A stretch of 64,000 nt of DNA from Aquamicrobium sp. LC103 (lineage in GTDB: Bacteria; Pseudomonadota; Alphaproteobacteria; Rhizobiales; Rhizobiaceae): positions 326,628-390,627 of the forward strand of contig NZ_LBCQ02000005.1 of NCBI RefSeq assembly GCF_001014615.2. The letters run 5' to 3'. Shown one piece after another: positions 1-9,176 of this stretch (position 1 is its first letter; every line of letters begins with the position of its first letter). Below the pieces are notes generated by a model. That model saw only the letters and a list, made by a program, of their open reading frames with translations. It made no database searches and was not told the origin of the DNA. The translations under genes and the position numbers were made by a program.

Positions 1-1032
1 CTGGCCGGCGATACGAAATATCCTCCAATGGACGGAACCCGGGCCTTGAAGGCGGCCATCGCCCGCAAGTTCAAACGGGACAACAATCTCGACTATGACG
101 CCAGCCAGATCGTCGTGTCCGGGGGTGGCAAGCAGGTGATCTTCAATGCGGTTCTCGCCACCTGCGATCCGGGCGACGAAGTCGTCATTCCCGCTCCCTC
201 CTGGGTCAGCTATGCCGACATCGTGAGGCTGGCAGACGGGATTCCGGTTGCCGTCCCGTGCCCCGAGCAGGCGGGTTTCAAGCTGCGCGCCGAGGATTTG
301 GAGGCCGCCCTCACTCCACGCACCAAATGGCTTTTCCTGAATTTTCCAAACAATCCGACGGGAGCGGCCTGTTCGCGCGCCGAGATGGCCGCGATCGCGG
401 AAGTGATGCTGCGGCATCCGCATGTCTGGATACTGACCGACGATATTTATGAGCATCTGGTCTATGACGACTTCGAATTCTGCACGATCGCCGAGGTCGA
501 GCCTCGGCTCTACGATCGCGTCCTGACCATGAACGGAGTGTCCAAGGCTTATGCCATGACCGGTTGGCGGCTTGGTTTCTGCGGCGGTCCCAGGGACCTG
601 ATCGCGGCCGTCAGCAACGTCAACGGACAAAATGGCGGCGGCATCACCACGGTCACGCAGGCAGCGGCCGTCGCGGTACTGGAAGGTGCTCAGGATCTTC
701 TCGAGGAACGTGCCGCCATCTACAGGGAGAGGCGTGATTTCGTCCTGGGAAGATTGGCCGAGATCGAAGGACTGCGCTGTCATCGGCCGGAAGGCGCGTT
801 TTATATCTTCCCGAACATTTCCGGGCTTATCGGCAAGACCAGCAAGGGCGGGCGTAAAATCGAGACAGACGTGGATTTCGTCATGGCTCTCGTGGACGAG
901 CATCACGTCGCGACGGTTCAAGGCGCCGCCTACGGCATGAGCCCCTTCTTCCGCATTTCCTATGCGACGAGCATGGAGCAACTGGCCGAAGGATGTGCCC
1001 GGATCGCCCAGTTCTGCAAGGAGATGCGGTAA
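1..1032 (+). CDS. PLP-dependent class I/II aminotransferase, 5'-truncated by the window edge
   Basis: The reading frame is open from base 1 and encodes LAGDTKYPP before the first internal ATG at 28, so the true start lies upstream of the window. The protein has the fold-type I aminotransferase signatures: GDTKYPPMDGTRALK, NFPNNPTGAACS, TDDIYEHL, and the PLP lysine in VSKAYAMTGWRLGF (Lys codon at 544-546). It closely resembles aspartate/aromatic aminotransferases of alphaproteobacteria, which transfer an amino group to 2-oxoglutarate in the cytoplasm. It converges with the LysR gene that follows. The substrate cannot be read from the sequence; the neighbouring amino-acid-type importer makes an amino acid plausible. 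Confidence 0.9.
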   Translation: MAGDTKYPPMDGTRALKAAIARKFKRDNNLDYDASQIVVSGGGKQVIFNAVLATCDPGDEVVIPAPSWVSYADIVRLADGIPVAVPCPEQAGFKLRAEDLEAALTPRTKWLFLNFPNNPTGAACSRAEMAAIAEVMLRHPHVWILTDDIYEHLVYDDFEFCTIAEVEPRLYDRVLTMNGVSKAYAMTGWRLGFCGGPRDLIAAVSNVNGQNGGGITTVTQAAAVAVLEGAQDLLEERAAIYRERRDFVLGRLAEIEGLRCHRPEGAFYIFPNISGLIGKTSKGGRKIETDVDFVMALVDEHHVATVQGAAYGMSPFFRISYATSMEQLAEGCARIAQFCKEMR

Positions 1033-1080
1033 GCCGACAATCAGCCCGCCAGCGGTCGCCTCACGCCTCGGAAACCCCGG

Positions 1081-1986
1081 CTATGGTTTCAGCCTGGCGG
1101 TGAGCTCAAGCAGGATTTCCTTCACGGCAACCGCTGGTTCGGGCAGCGGGGTCTGGTCGGAAACGCAAAGCGATAGCGTTTCGTCTATTCTTGGCGAGAC
1201 GACACGGCATATCAACGGCTCGCTTGCTTCCGTGACGATGCGATCGGCGACGGCTTTCGGCATGATGGTTGCCCCGAGGCCGTCGCTGACGGCGCGCGTA
1301 AGGGTCCGCACGATCTCGATCTCGCCGACCACCTTGAGATTGGTGCGCGTGCGTGTGAACGCCGTATCCACCGCGCGCCGAACGAAATTGTAGGCCGGAG
1401 GCAACAGGAACGGCATCCCGTCCAGAGCGGTGATCGGAACGGGCTTGTTATCCGCCTCTATCGCAAAATCTCGGTGCGCGACGAGGAAGAACTCCTCCCT
1501 TAGCAGCGGTTCGAAACGTACCCCTTTTATCGGCCCGGTTCCGTGGATGAGCGCCATTTCCAGGCGCCCGTTCATGATCATCTGGCTGTAGGTCTGACCG
1601 ACGCTCTCGGTTAGATGCAGGAGTATGCCCGGATGGCGCTTTCTTGTCTCGGCAAGCAGATCCGCGGACAGTGTCGCGGCGCTGCTGAAGGGCACCAGCC
1701 CCACCGAGACGCGCCCGGCCAGGGAGTTGCCCGCGGCCGACGCGTCGGCTTGCGCCTGCTCCATCTGCCGCAGGATGATCTGGGCGTGACGATAGACCGC
1801 ATGCCCGGCATCCGTCATGCTGACGCCCTGCTGGCTGCGGATCAGCAATTTCTGGCCGAAATACTCCTCCAACGCCGCCAATTGTTGGCTCAGGGCCGGT
1901 TGGGCGACGTGGAGAATATCGGCCGCGCGCGTGATGCTGCCGCTATCCACGATCACGATGAATGATTTGAGGCGCCTTGTGTCCAT
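1081..1986 (-). CDS. LysR-family transcriptional regulator
   Basis: A 301-residue protein with the N-terminal winged HTH of LysR regulators (residues about 1-60, with SGSITRAADILHVAQPALSQ as the recognition helix region) and a C-terminal periplasmic-binding-like effector domain. It sits tail-to-tail with the aminotransferase and diverges from the SDR/ABC operon starting at 2235. This is the classic LysR arrangement, so it most likely controls that operon. A T-N11-A dyad in the shared intergenic region supports this. The effector is unknown. Confidence 0.92.
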   Translation of the reverse strand: MDTRRLKSFIVIVDSGSITRAADILHVAQPALSQQLAALEEYFGQKLLIRSQQGVSMTDAGHAVYRHAQIILRQMEQAQADASAAGNSLAGRVSVGLVPFSSAATLSADLLAETRKRHPGILLHLTESVGQTYSQMIMNGRLEMALIHGTGPIKGVRFEPLLREEFFLVAHRDFAIEADNKPVPITALDGMPFLLPPAYNFVRRAVDTAFTRTRTNLKVVGEIEIVRTLTRAVSDGLGATIMPKAVADRIVTEASEPLICRVVSPRIDETLSLCVSDQTPLPEPAVAVKEILLELTARLKP

Positions 1987-2145
1987 GAGTGTTTGGAAAC
2001 TTTTTCGTATGCGTGAGGGGCATGTTTACCGAGCGATCGACCTTATGCAAGCGAACGATATGCCGCGCGAACTTGTGTCTTCTCCGAGGTGCGCGCGCCG
2101 CAATTCGCGCGCGCGTGAAGGTCGAAGCATGCACGAGCCCGCACC

Positions 2146-2160
2146 ATAAGCCTTCCTTAT
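2146..2160. promoter_or_regulatory. Candidate LysR box (T-N11-A dyad)
   Basis: ATAAG-N5-CTTAT forms a perfect 5-bp dyad with T at 2147 and A at 2159, matching the T-N11-A rule for LysR sites. It lies 75 bp before the SDR start in the 248-bp divergent region between the LysR gene and the operon. The rest of that region has GC-alternating runs at 2091-2097 and 2106-2115 and no strong -35/-10 pair that I can defend. Confidence 0.4.
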
Positions 2161-2234
2161 TGCTCCAAAGATAATCGGTCTTAGGCAAGGCTTCAAAGCT
2201 TCGCTAGTGTCTCGAAAAACAAAGGGGAGCACAG

Positions 2235-2987
2235 ATGCCATTCTCCGACTACAAGACCGCCCTGGTGACTGGCGCATCCTCCGGTATCGGTGCGGCCGTG
2301 GTGGAGCGGCTTCGTCGCGAAGGCATCGAGGTCCACGCGGTGGCGCGCAGCGCCGAGCCGTTGCGGCAATTGGCCGAGCGCACCGGTTGCCTGGTGCACG
2401 CCATCGACGTGAGCGACCGTCAGGCGCTTGGAGAACTCACGAGCCGCGTCGATTTCGACATTCTCGTCAACAATGCCGGTGTCGATCGCCCGAAGAAGTT
2501 CCTGGAGGCGGACGAGGCGGATATCGATCTGCTCGTCGATATCAATCTGCGCGCGGTGCTGCATCTGTGCCGGATGGTCGTCCCGGGCATGGTGGCGCGA
2601 GATCGCGGTCATGTCGTCAACATCTCCTCCATAGCGGGCGCCTACAATTTCGGGGGCAACTCGACCTATCACGCGACCAAGGCTGGCGTGAGCATGCTGT
2701 CGAACCAGTTGCGCATCGACGCGTTCGGCAAGCGGGTGCGGGTGACGGAAATCTGTCCCGGCCGGGTTGCGACCGACATCTTTGCGCACGTTCACGGTGA
2801 CGACCCGGCAGTCCGGGAAAGGTTCATCGACGGTTTCGAGCTGCCGCAGGCTGCCGACATAGCGGAGGCGATCGCCTTTGCCATCGCCGCGCCCGTGGCC
2901 GTCAATATCGGGCATATGGAGATCACGCCAACGCTCCAGGTGATGGGCGGGTTGCAGACGGCCCGGCCCAGGAACACCAAGCCGTGA
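2235..2987 (+). CDS. SDR-family oxidoreductase, YdfG-like (NADP-dependent 3-hydroxyacid dehydrogenase type)
   Basis: A 250-residue classical short-chain dehydrogenase. It has the cofactor motif TGASSGIG, NNAG, the catalytic Ser in NISSIAGAY and the Tyr/Lys pair in YHATKAG. The C-terminal part, with ICPGRVATDIF and VNIGHMEITPTLQ, resembles E. coli YdfG, which oxidises serine, allo-threonine and 3-hydroxy acids. The ATG follows AAAGGGGAG. It is the first gene of a run whose members overlap by 4 bases or lie close together, and it precedes an amino-acid-type importer. A role in oxidising an imported hydroxy(amino) acid is inferred. Confidence 0.88.
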   Translation: MPFSDYKTALVTGASSGIGAAVVERLRREGIEVHAVARSAEPLRQLAERTGCLVHAIDVSDRQALGELTSRVDFDILVNNAGVDRPKKFLEADEADIDLLVDINLRAVLHLCRMVVPGMVARDRGHVVNISSIAGAYNFGGNSTYHATKAGVSMLSNQLRIDAFGKRVRVTEICPGRVATDIFAHVHGDDPAVRERFIDGFELPQAADIAEAIAFAIAAPVAVNIGHMEITPTLQVMGGLQTARPRNTKP

Positions 2988-3691
2988 GCGGGTTCGATCT
3001 CTCGGCGATCCTGGGCAATCCGGAATATGCCGCGATGCTTCTGCATGGCATCGAGATCACGTTCGTCATCTTCATAGGCTCATGGCTCTTGGCGATGACG
3101 CTCGCCATCCTGCTCCTTGGGCTCCGTTTTTCGCCGCTGCGCTTCGGAAATCCGTTGGTCGCCGCCTACGTCTCCTATCACCGGAACGTTCCGACCCTCG
3201 TGCAGCTCATGCTTTGGTATTTCGGCATATTCACGCTGATGCCGGAGGGATTGGCGAGCTGGCTGGCGAACCACAACGCCGAAACGATATTCGCCATTAT
3301 CGGACTGGGACTTTGCCAGGCGGCCTATTTCAGCGAGGACCTTCGTTCGGGTCTGCGTTCCGTCAGTCCGGGGCAGATGGAGGCCGCGCAGGCTCTCGGG
3401 CACAGCTATGTTTCGGCGATGCGGTTCGTGATCATGCCGCAGGGCATCCGCAATGCGCTGCCGCCGCTCGTCAACCACAGCGTTTCCCTGTTCAAGAACA
3501 GCAGCCTCGCTCTCATCATCGGGGCGCCGGAACTGACGCACGCGGTTAAGGAGGTCGAGAACCTCAGCTTCAGGACTTTCGAGATCTACCTGATCGGAAC
3601 GGTTCTCTACCTCTTCTTCTCGCTCCTGATCATGATGGTTGGCGCTTACATCTCGATGCGCGCCGACCCGGCGAGGGCGGCACGTGCATGA
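2984..3691 (+). CDS. Polar amino-acid-type ABC transporter permease (HisM/GltJ family)
   Basis: A 235-residue inner-membrane protein with several hydrophobic segments. It has the EAA loop that contacts the ATPase (PGQMEAAQALGHSYVSAMRF, followed by VIMPQGIRNALPP). The GTG start overlaps the stop of the SDR gene (GTGA), indicating translational coupling. It is one of two unlike permeases of a PAAT/HAAT-type importer encoded by the next three genes. Such importers usually carry polar amino acids, but in this setting a sugar acid or amino-sugar acid is possible. Confidence 0.93.
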   Translation: MSGFDLSAILGNPEYAAMLLHGIEITFVIFIGSWLLAMTLAILLLGLRFSPLRFGNPLVAAYVSYHRNVPTLVQLMLWYFGIFTLMPEGLASWLANHNAETIFAIIGLGLCQAAYFSEDLRSGLRSVSPGQMEAAQALGHSYVSAMRFVIMPQGIRNALPPLVNHSVSLFKNSSLALIIGAPELTHAVKEVENLSFRTFEIYLIGTVLYLFFSLLIMMVGAYISMRADPARAARA

Positions 3692-4446
3692 TCAATGACA
3701 TCATCGCAATCGTCAGGGACTACTGGTTGCTGCTGCTGATCGGTCAGTACCCGAACGGTCCGCTGGGCGGTCTTGCCAACACGCTGATCCTTTCGGCCCT
3801 GAGCATCGCTCTCGCCTTCCCCGTCAGCATCATTTTCGCATTGGCCCGGCTGTCGAAATGGCCGCTGCTGCGCTGGCCGGTGACCGCGCTCGTCTATGTC
3901 ACCCGCGGCGTGCCTTTGTTGATGCTCATACTGTGGTGCTACTTCTTGATTCCTCTGTGGACCGGCGCGGATGTACCGAGTTTCGTCATCATGCTGACGA
4001 CCCTGGTCGTCTATCAGGGAGCCTTTCTGAGCGAGGTGGTTCGCGCGGGCATCGTCGCGCTTGGACCGGGCCAGATGGATGCGGCCCGCGCGCTCGGACA
4101 CAGCTATCTCGGCGCGATGCGTTACGTCATCCTGCCGCAGGCGCTCTACAACATGATCCCGAGCATCATTTCCACGTTCGTGTCGACGATCAAGGACACG
4201 ACGCTCGGATACGTGATCAATGTGCCGGATCTCACTTTCGCGGCGAGCCAGGTCAACAACCAGCTCCTGACCCAACCCTTCCAGGTCTTCCTTATCCTCG
4301 CGATCGTCTACTACGTAATCTGCTGGAGCCTGACTCATGTCGCCAATCGCGTGGAGCGACGCATCGCACGTCGTCGCGCCGGTCTCTCCAACATTCGCGC
4401 CGCCGCCGTAGCCGCGCCGCCCAAAATCATATCGGAGCAGCCATGA
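3688..4446 (+). CDS. Polar amino-acid-type ABC transporter permease (HisQ/GltK family)
   Basis: A 252-residue partner permease with the EAA motif [20 protein letters not shown] followed by [13 protein letters not shown]. It has hydrophobic membrane segments through residue about 220 and an Arg/Ala-rich cytoplasmic tail. The start overlaps the previous stop (ATGA). It pairs with the upstream permease to form the membrane pore of the importer. Substrate specificity is set by the binding protein at 5240. Confidence 0.93.
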   Translation: MINDIIAIVRDYWLLLLIGQYPNGPLGGLANTLILSALSIALAFPVSIIFALARLSKWPLLRWPVTALVYVTRGVPLLMLILWCYFLIPLWTGADVPSFVIMLTTLVVYQGAFLSEVVRAGIVALGPGQMDAARALGHSYLGAMRYVILPQALYNMIPSIISTFVSTIKDTTLGYVINVPDLTFAASQVNNQLLTQPFQVFLILAIVYYVICWSLTHVANRVERRIARRRAGLSNIRAAAVAAPPKIISEQP

Positions 4447-5210
4447 CCGCGTCAGTTTCACTGCCGCAGGAGTTGCAGACCGTCCGGCTTTCGCAGGTCT
4501 GTAAAAGCTATGGCGACTATCAGGCACTGAAGGACATCGATGCCGAGGTGGCTCGCGGAGAAGTCGTGGTCATCTGTGGGCCGTCCGGTTCCGGCAAGTC
4601 CACGTTGATCCGCACGATAAATCGCCTCGAGGAGATAAACAGCGGTTCGATCACCTTCGATGGCCAGAACATTCATGCCCCGATGCGCATGAAGGAACTC
4701 AATCTTCTTCGCAGCCGGATCGGTTTCGTGTTTCAGAGTTTCAATCTCTTTCCGCACCTTTCGGTGGTCGACAACATTTCGATGTCGCCAATCCGTGTGA
4801 AAGGGATTCCGGCCGCTGTCGCGCATGAAAAGGCGCTGGCGCTCCTCGACCGCGTCGGACTTTCCGAAAAGGCCGAGGCATATCCCGCGCAACTGTCCGG
4901 CGGACAGCAACAGCGTGTCGCCATTGCCCGCGCGCTCGCCATGGAGCCCCCGGTGATGCTGTTTGACGAGCCGACGAGCGCGCTCGATCCGGAAATGGTC
5001 GGCGAGGTGCTGAGTGTCATGAAAAGCCTGGCAGCCGAGGGCATGACCATGCTTTGCGTTACCCACGAAATGGGCTTCGCCCGCGATGTCGCGGATCGCG
5101 TCTGGTTCATCGATGCGGGGCAGATCCTCGAAACGGCACCTCCCGAAGAATTCTTCAAGAATCCACGCCATCCGCGCGCTCAGCGTTTCCTCGCGGATCT
5201 GCGGCACTGA
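4443..5210 (+). CDS. Polar amino-acid-type ABC transporter ATP-binding protein (GlnQ/HisP family)
   Basis: A 255-residue ATPase with Walker [11 protein letters not shown]-loop in [12 protein letters not shown], signature LSGGQQQR, Walker [15 protein letters not shown] and H-loop VTHEM. It is typical of glutamine/histidine-type importers. I chose the ATG at 4443, which overlaps the permease stop by four bases (ATGA). The frame stays open far upstream only as a shadow of the permease gene. Confidence 0.94.
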   Translation: MTASVSLPQELQTVRLSQVCKSYGDYQALKDIDAEVARGEVVVICGPSGSGKSTLIRTINRLEEINSGSITFDGQNIHAPMRMKELNLLRSRIGFVFQSFNLFPHLSVVDNISMSPIRVKGIPAAVAHEKALALLDRVGLSEKAEAYPAQLSGGQQQRVAIARALAMEPPVMLFDEPTSALDPEMVGEVLSVMKSLAAEGMTMLCVTHEMGFARDVADRVWFIDAGQILETAPPEEFFKNPRHPRAQRFLADLRH

Positions 5211-5239
5211 ATTTATCATAACAAGAGAGGAGAACGGCA

Positions 5240-6076
5240 ATGAACTGGAAATGCTTTACCCTGGCTATCGCCATGGCCGGCGCGGGCGCGGCTTTGCCGG
5301 CGAACGCGGATCAGCTCGAAAACATCATGTCGGCGGGGACGTTGCGGTGCGCGACGTTTGCGGATGTTCCGCCGTTCGCCGCGCCCGATCCGAAGACGCG
5401 CGAAATGGTCGGTTTCGACGTCGATCTCTGCAATGCCATTGCCAGGGAGATGGGAGTAAAGGCCGAGGTCAAGCCGGTTTCGGTCGAGGCCCGCGTGCCC
5501 GAGGTAAGGTTGGGCCGCGTCGACATCACGGTTGCGAACCTCGCCTACACTTTGAGCCGCGCCGAGCAGATCCAGTTCAGCGATCCATACTATCTGGCGA
5601 AGGAGATGCTCATCGTTCCGGCCGCCGATCCGGGCACCGGCAAGGCCGACTTCGTCGGCGAAAGGATCGCCTCCGCGAAGGGCTCCACCTCCGAATTGTC
5701 GATCAGGCTGAATGAATCACAGCCTTTGACCTTCCAGGATACAGCTTCGGCCTACCTGGCCGTCCAGCAAGGCAAGGCTCGCGGGATGGTGGCGAACACC
5801 ATGACGACCACGAAATTCGTCAACGAATCGAAGACCCGCGGAAAAGAGATGCGGATGATCGAGGAGCCCATGCTGTTCCAGCCCATCGGGATCGGCATGT
5901 CCAAGGATCAGCCGGCACTTACCGCCAAGGTCAACGAGGTGCTCCACAAGCTCGATACTTCCGGTGAAATCAACAAGATCTGGGAGAAATGGCTCGGTCA
6001 GGGCACCGAGTACAAGATGACCCGCACCGACAAAGTGGTGCCGCTGACCGAACTCGAGTTCGACCCGATTCCGTAA
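5240..6076 (+). CDS. Periplasmic substrate-binding protein of the polar amino-acid ABC importer (family 3)
   Basis: A 278-residue protein with a Sec signal peptide (MNWKCFTLAIAMAGAGAALPANA, cleavage near residue 24). The mature region is SBP family 3: GTLRCATFADVPPFA, GFDVDLCNAIAREMG, DITVANLAYTLSRAEQI. It delivers the substrate to the permease pair upstream. The start is preceded by AAGAGAGGAG. A GC-rich hairpin follows the gene, which could protect this transcript segment and raise binding-protein levels relative to the membrane parts. Confidence 0.93.
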   Translation: MNWKCFTLAIAMAGAGAALPANADQLENIMSAGTLRCATFADVPPFAAPDPKTREMVGFDVDLCNAIAREMGVKAEVKPVSVEARVPEVRLGRVDITVANLAYTLSRAEQIQFSDPYYLAKEMLIVPAADPGTGKADFVGERIASAKGSTSELSIRLNESQPLTFQDTASAYLAVQQGKARGMVANTMTTTKFVNESKTRGKEMRMIEEPMLFQPIGIGMSKDQPALTAKVNEVLHKLDTSGEINKIWEKWLGQGTEYKMTRTDKVVPLTELEFDPIP

Positions 6077-6128
6077 TCATCGGACCCGCCGGGTTTCGCT
6101 TCGCACGACTACCATCAGGACGAGATTG

Positions 6129-6150
6129 GGCGGCGGGAAGGCCCGCCGCC
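6129..6150 (+). other. Intercistronic GC-rich hairpin
   Basis: GGCGGCGGG, a four-base loop, then CCCGCCGCC form a perfect 9-bp stem between the binding-protein gene and the RraA-like gene. No T-run follows, so it is more likely an mRNA-stabilising or processing hairpin than an intrinsic terminator. Confidence 0.5.
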
Positions 6151-6167
6151 AGCATGTGAGGTTTGTT

Positions 6168-6842
6168 ATGGTTCATATAAAGGACATCGCCGAAAGACCG
6201 TCCCGGGACGATCTGAAAGCTCTTTCGAAATTCTCGCCGGCGACCATTCACGAGGCCCAGGGACGCCGTGGCGCGCTCTCCTCACGCCTCAAGCCGGTGG
6301 ACTATCGCATGAAGCTCTGCGGGCCGGCCTTCACGGTCAGATGCGCTCCACGCGACAACATAATGCTGCAGCTTGCGATCAACTATGCCCAGCCGGGCGA
6401 CATCATCGTGGTCTCGGCGGGAGAATACGAGGAGGCGGGTTCGTTCGGCGATGTGCTGGCGAATGCATGCCTCGCCAAGGGAATAGGCGGGCTTGTCACC
6501 GACACCGGCGTCCGCGACACTCTCCAGCTCAGGGAGCTGGGCTTTCCGGTCTTTTCCTTGAGCGCTTGCATAAAGGGAACGGTGAAGGAGACGCTGGGAA
6601 CGACCAATGACCCGGTAATCGTCGGCGGCGAGCTGATCAATCCGGGCGACATCATCATCGGCGATGCCGACGGGTTGGTGGTCGTCCGCAGGCAGGAAGC
6701 GCAGGAGGTCGCGAAATCGTCGCAGGCCCGCGAGGATGCCGAAGCCGGTTACATAGCCGCTTACAAGCAAGGGAAGTCGGTGGTCGAGGTGAGCAATCTG
6801 GAGCCGGTGCTCAAGGCCAAGGGATTGGTCGTCGACCTTTGA
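6168..6842 (+). CDS. RraA/HMG-aldolase-like family protein
   Basis: A 224-residue protein of the RraA-like fold. Members include 4-carboxy-4-hydroxy-2-oxoadipate/HMG aldolases, which release pyruvate, and RNase E inhibitors. The pyruvate/metal-binding region is visible as GSFGDVLANACLAKGIGG and TDTGVRDT. I prefer the ATG at 6168 (MVHIKDIAERPS); an in-frame TTG at 6126 would read through the upstream hairpin. Its place between an importer and sugar-acid dehydrogenases favours an aldolase or oxaloacetate decarboxylase role over RNase control. Confidence 0.8.
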   Translation: MVHIKDIAERPSRDDLKALSKFSPATIHEAQGRRGALSSRLKPVDYRMKLCGPAFTVRCAPRDNIMLQLAINYAQPGDIIVVSAGEYEEAGSFGDVLANACLAKGIGGLVTDTGVRDTLQLRELGFPVFSLSACIKGTVKETLGTTNDPVIVGGELINPGDIIIGDADGLVVVRRQEAQEVAKSSQAREDAEAGYIAAYKQGKSVVEVSNLEPVLKAKGLVVDL

Positions 6843-6911
6843 TGAAATCTGGCTCACGGTGGATGAGCAGGCGCCGGCGCGGAGCGGCTGCCCTTTCGAA
6901 TGGAGTTGCCG

Positions 6912-7679
6912 ATGAGTTATCCCTTGTTTGACCTTAGCGGAAGGCGGGCGCTGATAACCGGCTCCTCGCAGGGAATTGGCCTGGCGCTCGCACGCGGTCT
7001 GGCGCAGCACGGCGCAGGAATAGTGCTGAACGGACGCGATCGCGACAAGCTCGAGGGTGCGGCCACGTCGCTGCGGCACGACGGACACGAAGTGTCCGTC
7101 TCCGATTTCGATGTCACGGACGCGGATGCCGTCAGGCGGGGTGTCGACTCGATCGAGCGCGACGTCGGAGCGATCGACATCCTGATCAACAATGCCGGCA
7201 TGCAGTTCCGGACACCGCTCGAGGATTTTCCCGCCGATCGCTGGGAGCAATTGCTGAAGACCAACGTGTCCAGCGTGTTCTTTGTGGGGCAGGCGGTGGC
7301 CCGCCACATGATCGGACGCAGGCGCGGCAAGATCGTCAACATCGCTTCGGTGCAGAGCGAGCTCGCGCGGCCTGGAATCGCGCCCTATACCGCCACCAAG
7401 GGCGCGGTTAAGAACCTGACGCGCGGCATGTGCGCAGATTGGGCGAAGCATGGCCTGCAGATCAATGCCATCGCACCCGGATATTTCAAGACGCCCTTGA
7501 ATCAGGCGCTGGTCGACAGCGAGGAATTCTCATCATGGCTTGAGAAGCGAACGCCCGCGGCCCGTTGGGGAAATGTCGAAGAACTCGTCGGTGCGGCAGT
7601 CTTCCTCTCGAGCGCGGCGTCCTCCTTCGTCAATGGACACACACTCTATGTCGACGGCGGCATCACAACCTGCCTCTGA
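6912..7679 (+). CDS. SDR-family gluconate 5-dehydrogenase-like oxidoreductase
   Basis: A 255-residue classical SDR: TGSSQGIG, NNAGMQFRTPLEDF, catalytic Ser in NIASVQSELARP, Tyr/Lys in YTATKGA. The NNAGMQFRTPLEDFP segment and the C-terminal VNGHTLYVDGG match the gluconate 5-dehydrogenase/IdnO group, which interconverts 5-keto-D-gluconate and D-gluconate. The start at 6912 has GGAG at 6902-6905; an ATG at 6900 is less well placed. The idnD-like gene and gluconokinase in the same run support the assignment. Confidence 0.85.
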   Translation: MSYPLFDLSGRRALITGSSQGIGLALARGLAQHGAGIVLNGRDRDKLEGAATSLRHDGHEVSVSDFDVTDADAVRRGVDSIERDVGAIDILINNAGMQFRTPLEDFPADRWEQLLKTNVSSVFFVGQAVARHMIGRRRGKIVNIASVQSELARPGIAPYTATKGAVKNLTRGMCADWAKHGLQINAIAPGYFKTPLNQALVDSEEFSSWLEKRTPAARWGNVEELVGAAVFLSSAASSFVNGHTLYVDGGITTCL

Positions 7680-8226
7680 GGATGAAGCGGGTCACGGCCC
7701 GGTCATCGTGATGGGCGTGTCGGGTTGCGGCAAATCGACGGTCGGCGAACGGCTGGCGGACCGCTTGGATTGCCCCTTCGTGGAGGGCGACGGTTTGCAT
7801 CCGGCGGCGAATGTAAGGAAAATGGAAGCGGGCATGCCCCTCGACGATGCCGATCGCTGGCCCTGGTTGGACTTGCTCGGCCGCAGGCTGGGTGAGGAGG
7901 GGCGTGTGGTGATCTCGTGCTCCGCGCTCAAGCGTTCCTATCGTGACCGCCTCCGAAATCTCGCGGGCAGGCCGGTCACGTTCGTCTTTCTTCGGGGGAC
8001 GCGCGCGCTGATCGCCGCGCGCATGCAGGAGCGGCGAGGGCACTACATGCCGCCCTCGCTCCTGGACAGTCAACTGGCCACTCTTGAGCCGCCGATGGCG
8101 GAGAGGGACGTGGTCACCATAGAAATCGATCAACCGCTTGAGACCATCGTCGGACTGGCGATGACGAATCTCGCCGAGCGCGCACGCGCTGCGCCGAAAT
8201 CAAGCTCAAGCCAAGGGAGCGCATGA
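7648..8226 (+). CDS. gntK: Gluconokinase
   Basis: A 192-residue P-loop kinase with VIVMGVSGCGKST, the substrate segment FVEGDGLHPAANVRKMEAGMPL, CSALKRSYRDRLR and the C-terminal GHYMPPSLLDSQLATLE, all diagnostic of GntK/IdnK. It phosphorylates D-gluconate to 6-phosphogluconate. The ATG at 7648 overlaps the SDR gene by 32 bases and gives a short N-terminal extension before the P-loop. No good Shine-Dalgarno is visible, so translation may be coupled to the SDR gene. Confidence 0.92.
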   Translation: MSTAASQPASEDEAGHGPVIVMGVSGCGKSTVGERLADRLDCPFVEGDGLHPAANVRKMEAGMPLDDADRWPWLDLLGRRLGEEGRVVISCSALKRSYRDRLRNLAGRPVTFVFLRGTRALIAARMQERRGHYMPPSLLDSQLATLEPPMAERDVVTIEIDQPLETIVGLAMTNLAERARAAPKSSSSQGSA

Positions 8227-9167
8227 TGACGAAGCCGGAAATCCTGCTGATGGGCCCGTATCCGGACTGGGACCTCAGCGACCTTGAAGAGCGCTATGTC
8301 GTTCACAAGATCTATGCCGCCCCAGATCGCGATGCCTTCCTGACAATGCATGCGCCGAACATTCGGGCGATCGCTACGCGCGGCGAACTCGGTGCATCCG
8401 CCGAGGTCATGAAGGCGCTGCCCCGGCTCGAGATCGTCTCGTGCTACGGTGTCGGTACCGATGCGATCGACCTTTCGCATGCTCGGGAAAACGGCATCCG
8501 CGTGACCAACACGCCCGACGTGCTCACCGCCGACGTCGCCGATCTCGGAGTGGCCCTGCTCCTGGCGGCTGCTCGGCGGGTTACGCAGGCCGACGCCTAT
8601 GTCCGCAACGGCAGTTGGTCCAAGGGAAATATGGGGCTCGTCACCCGCGTCTGTGGCAAGAAGGTCGGCATCGTCGGCATGGGGCGGGTCGGTGCCGCGG
8701 TCGCCAGGCGGCTTGCGGCCTTTGATTGCGAGATTGCTTATTTCGATCTGGCGCGACGCGAGAACCTGCCTTACGCCTTCATCTCCGATCTCGTGGAACT
8801 CGCGCGCCAGTCGGAGTTCATGGTGGTGACGCTGGCCGGCGGGGACTCCACGAAAGGCGTCATCGACGCCAAAGTCCTGGAAGCGCTCGGAGCAGAAGGG
8901 ATTGTCGTCAACATCTCGCGCGGTTCCACGGTCGACGAGACCGCGCTGATCGATGCGCTGGAGCGGCGCACCATCAAGGCCGCGGGCCTCGACGTCTTCT
9001 GGAACGAGCCCAACATCGATGCCCGTCTGATCACCCTCGAAAACGTGGTGCTACAGCCTCACCATGCGTCGGGCACGGTTGAGACCCGGCAGGCGATGGG
9101 CAAGCTCGTTCGCGACAATCTCGCCGCGCATTTCGCCGGCGCTCCTCTCATCACTCCGGTCGCCTGA
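8223..9167 (+). CDS. D-isomer-specific 2-hydroxyacid dehydrogenase (2-ketoaldonate/hydroxypyruvate reductase type)
   Basis: A 314-residue NAD(P)-dependent enzyme with Rossmann motif VGIVGMGRVGAAVARRL. The catalytic triad lies in NISRGSTVDE (Arg), NEPNID (Glu) and QPHHASGT (His). The ATG overlaps the gntK stop (ATGA). Members of this group reduce glyoxylate, hydroxypyruvate or 2-ketoaldonates. Next to idnD-, idnO- and gntK-like genes, reduction of 2-keto-L-gulonate to L-idonate or of 2-ketogluconate to gluconate is the best inference. Confidence 0.88.
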   Translation: MMTKPEILLMGPYPDWDLSDLEERYVVHKIYAAPDRDAFLTMHAPNIRAIATRGELGASAEVMKALPRLEIVSCYGVGTDAIDLSHARENGIRVTNTPDVLTADVADLGVALLLAAARRVTQADAYVRNGSWSKGNMGLVTRVCGKKVGIVGMGRVGAAVARRLAAFDCEIAYFDLARRENLPYAFISDLVELARQSEFMVVTLAGGDSTKGVIDAKVLEALGAEGIVVNISRGSTVDETALIDALERRTIKAAGLDVFWNEPNIDARLITLENVVLQPHHASGTVETRQAMGKLVRDNLAAHFAGAPLITPVA

Positions 9168-9176
9168 GGTCATGCA

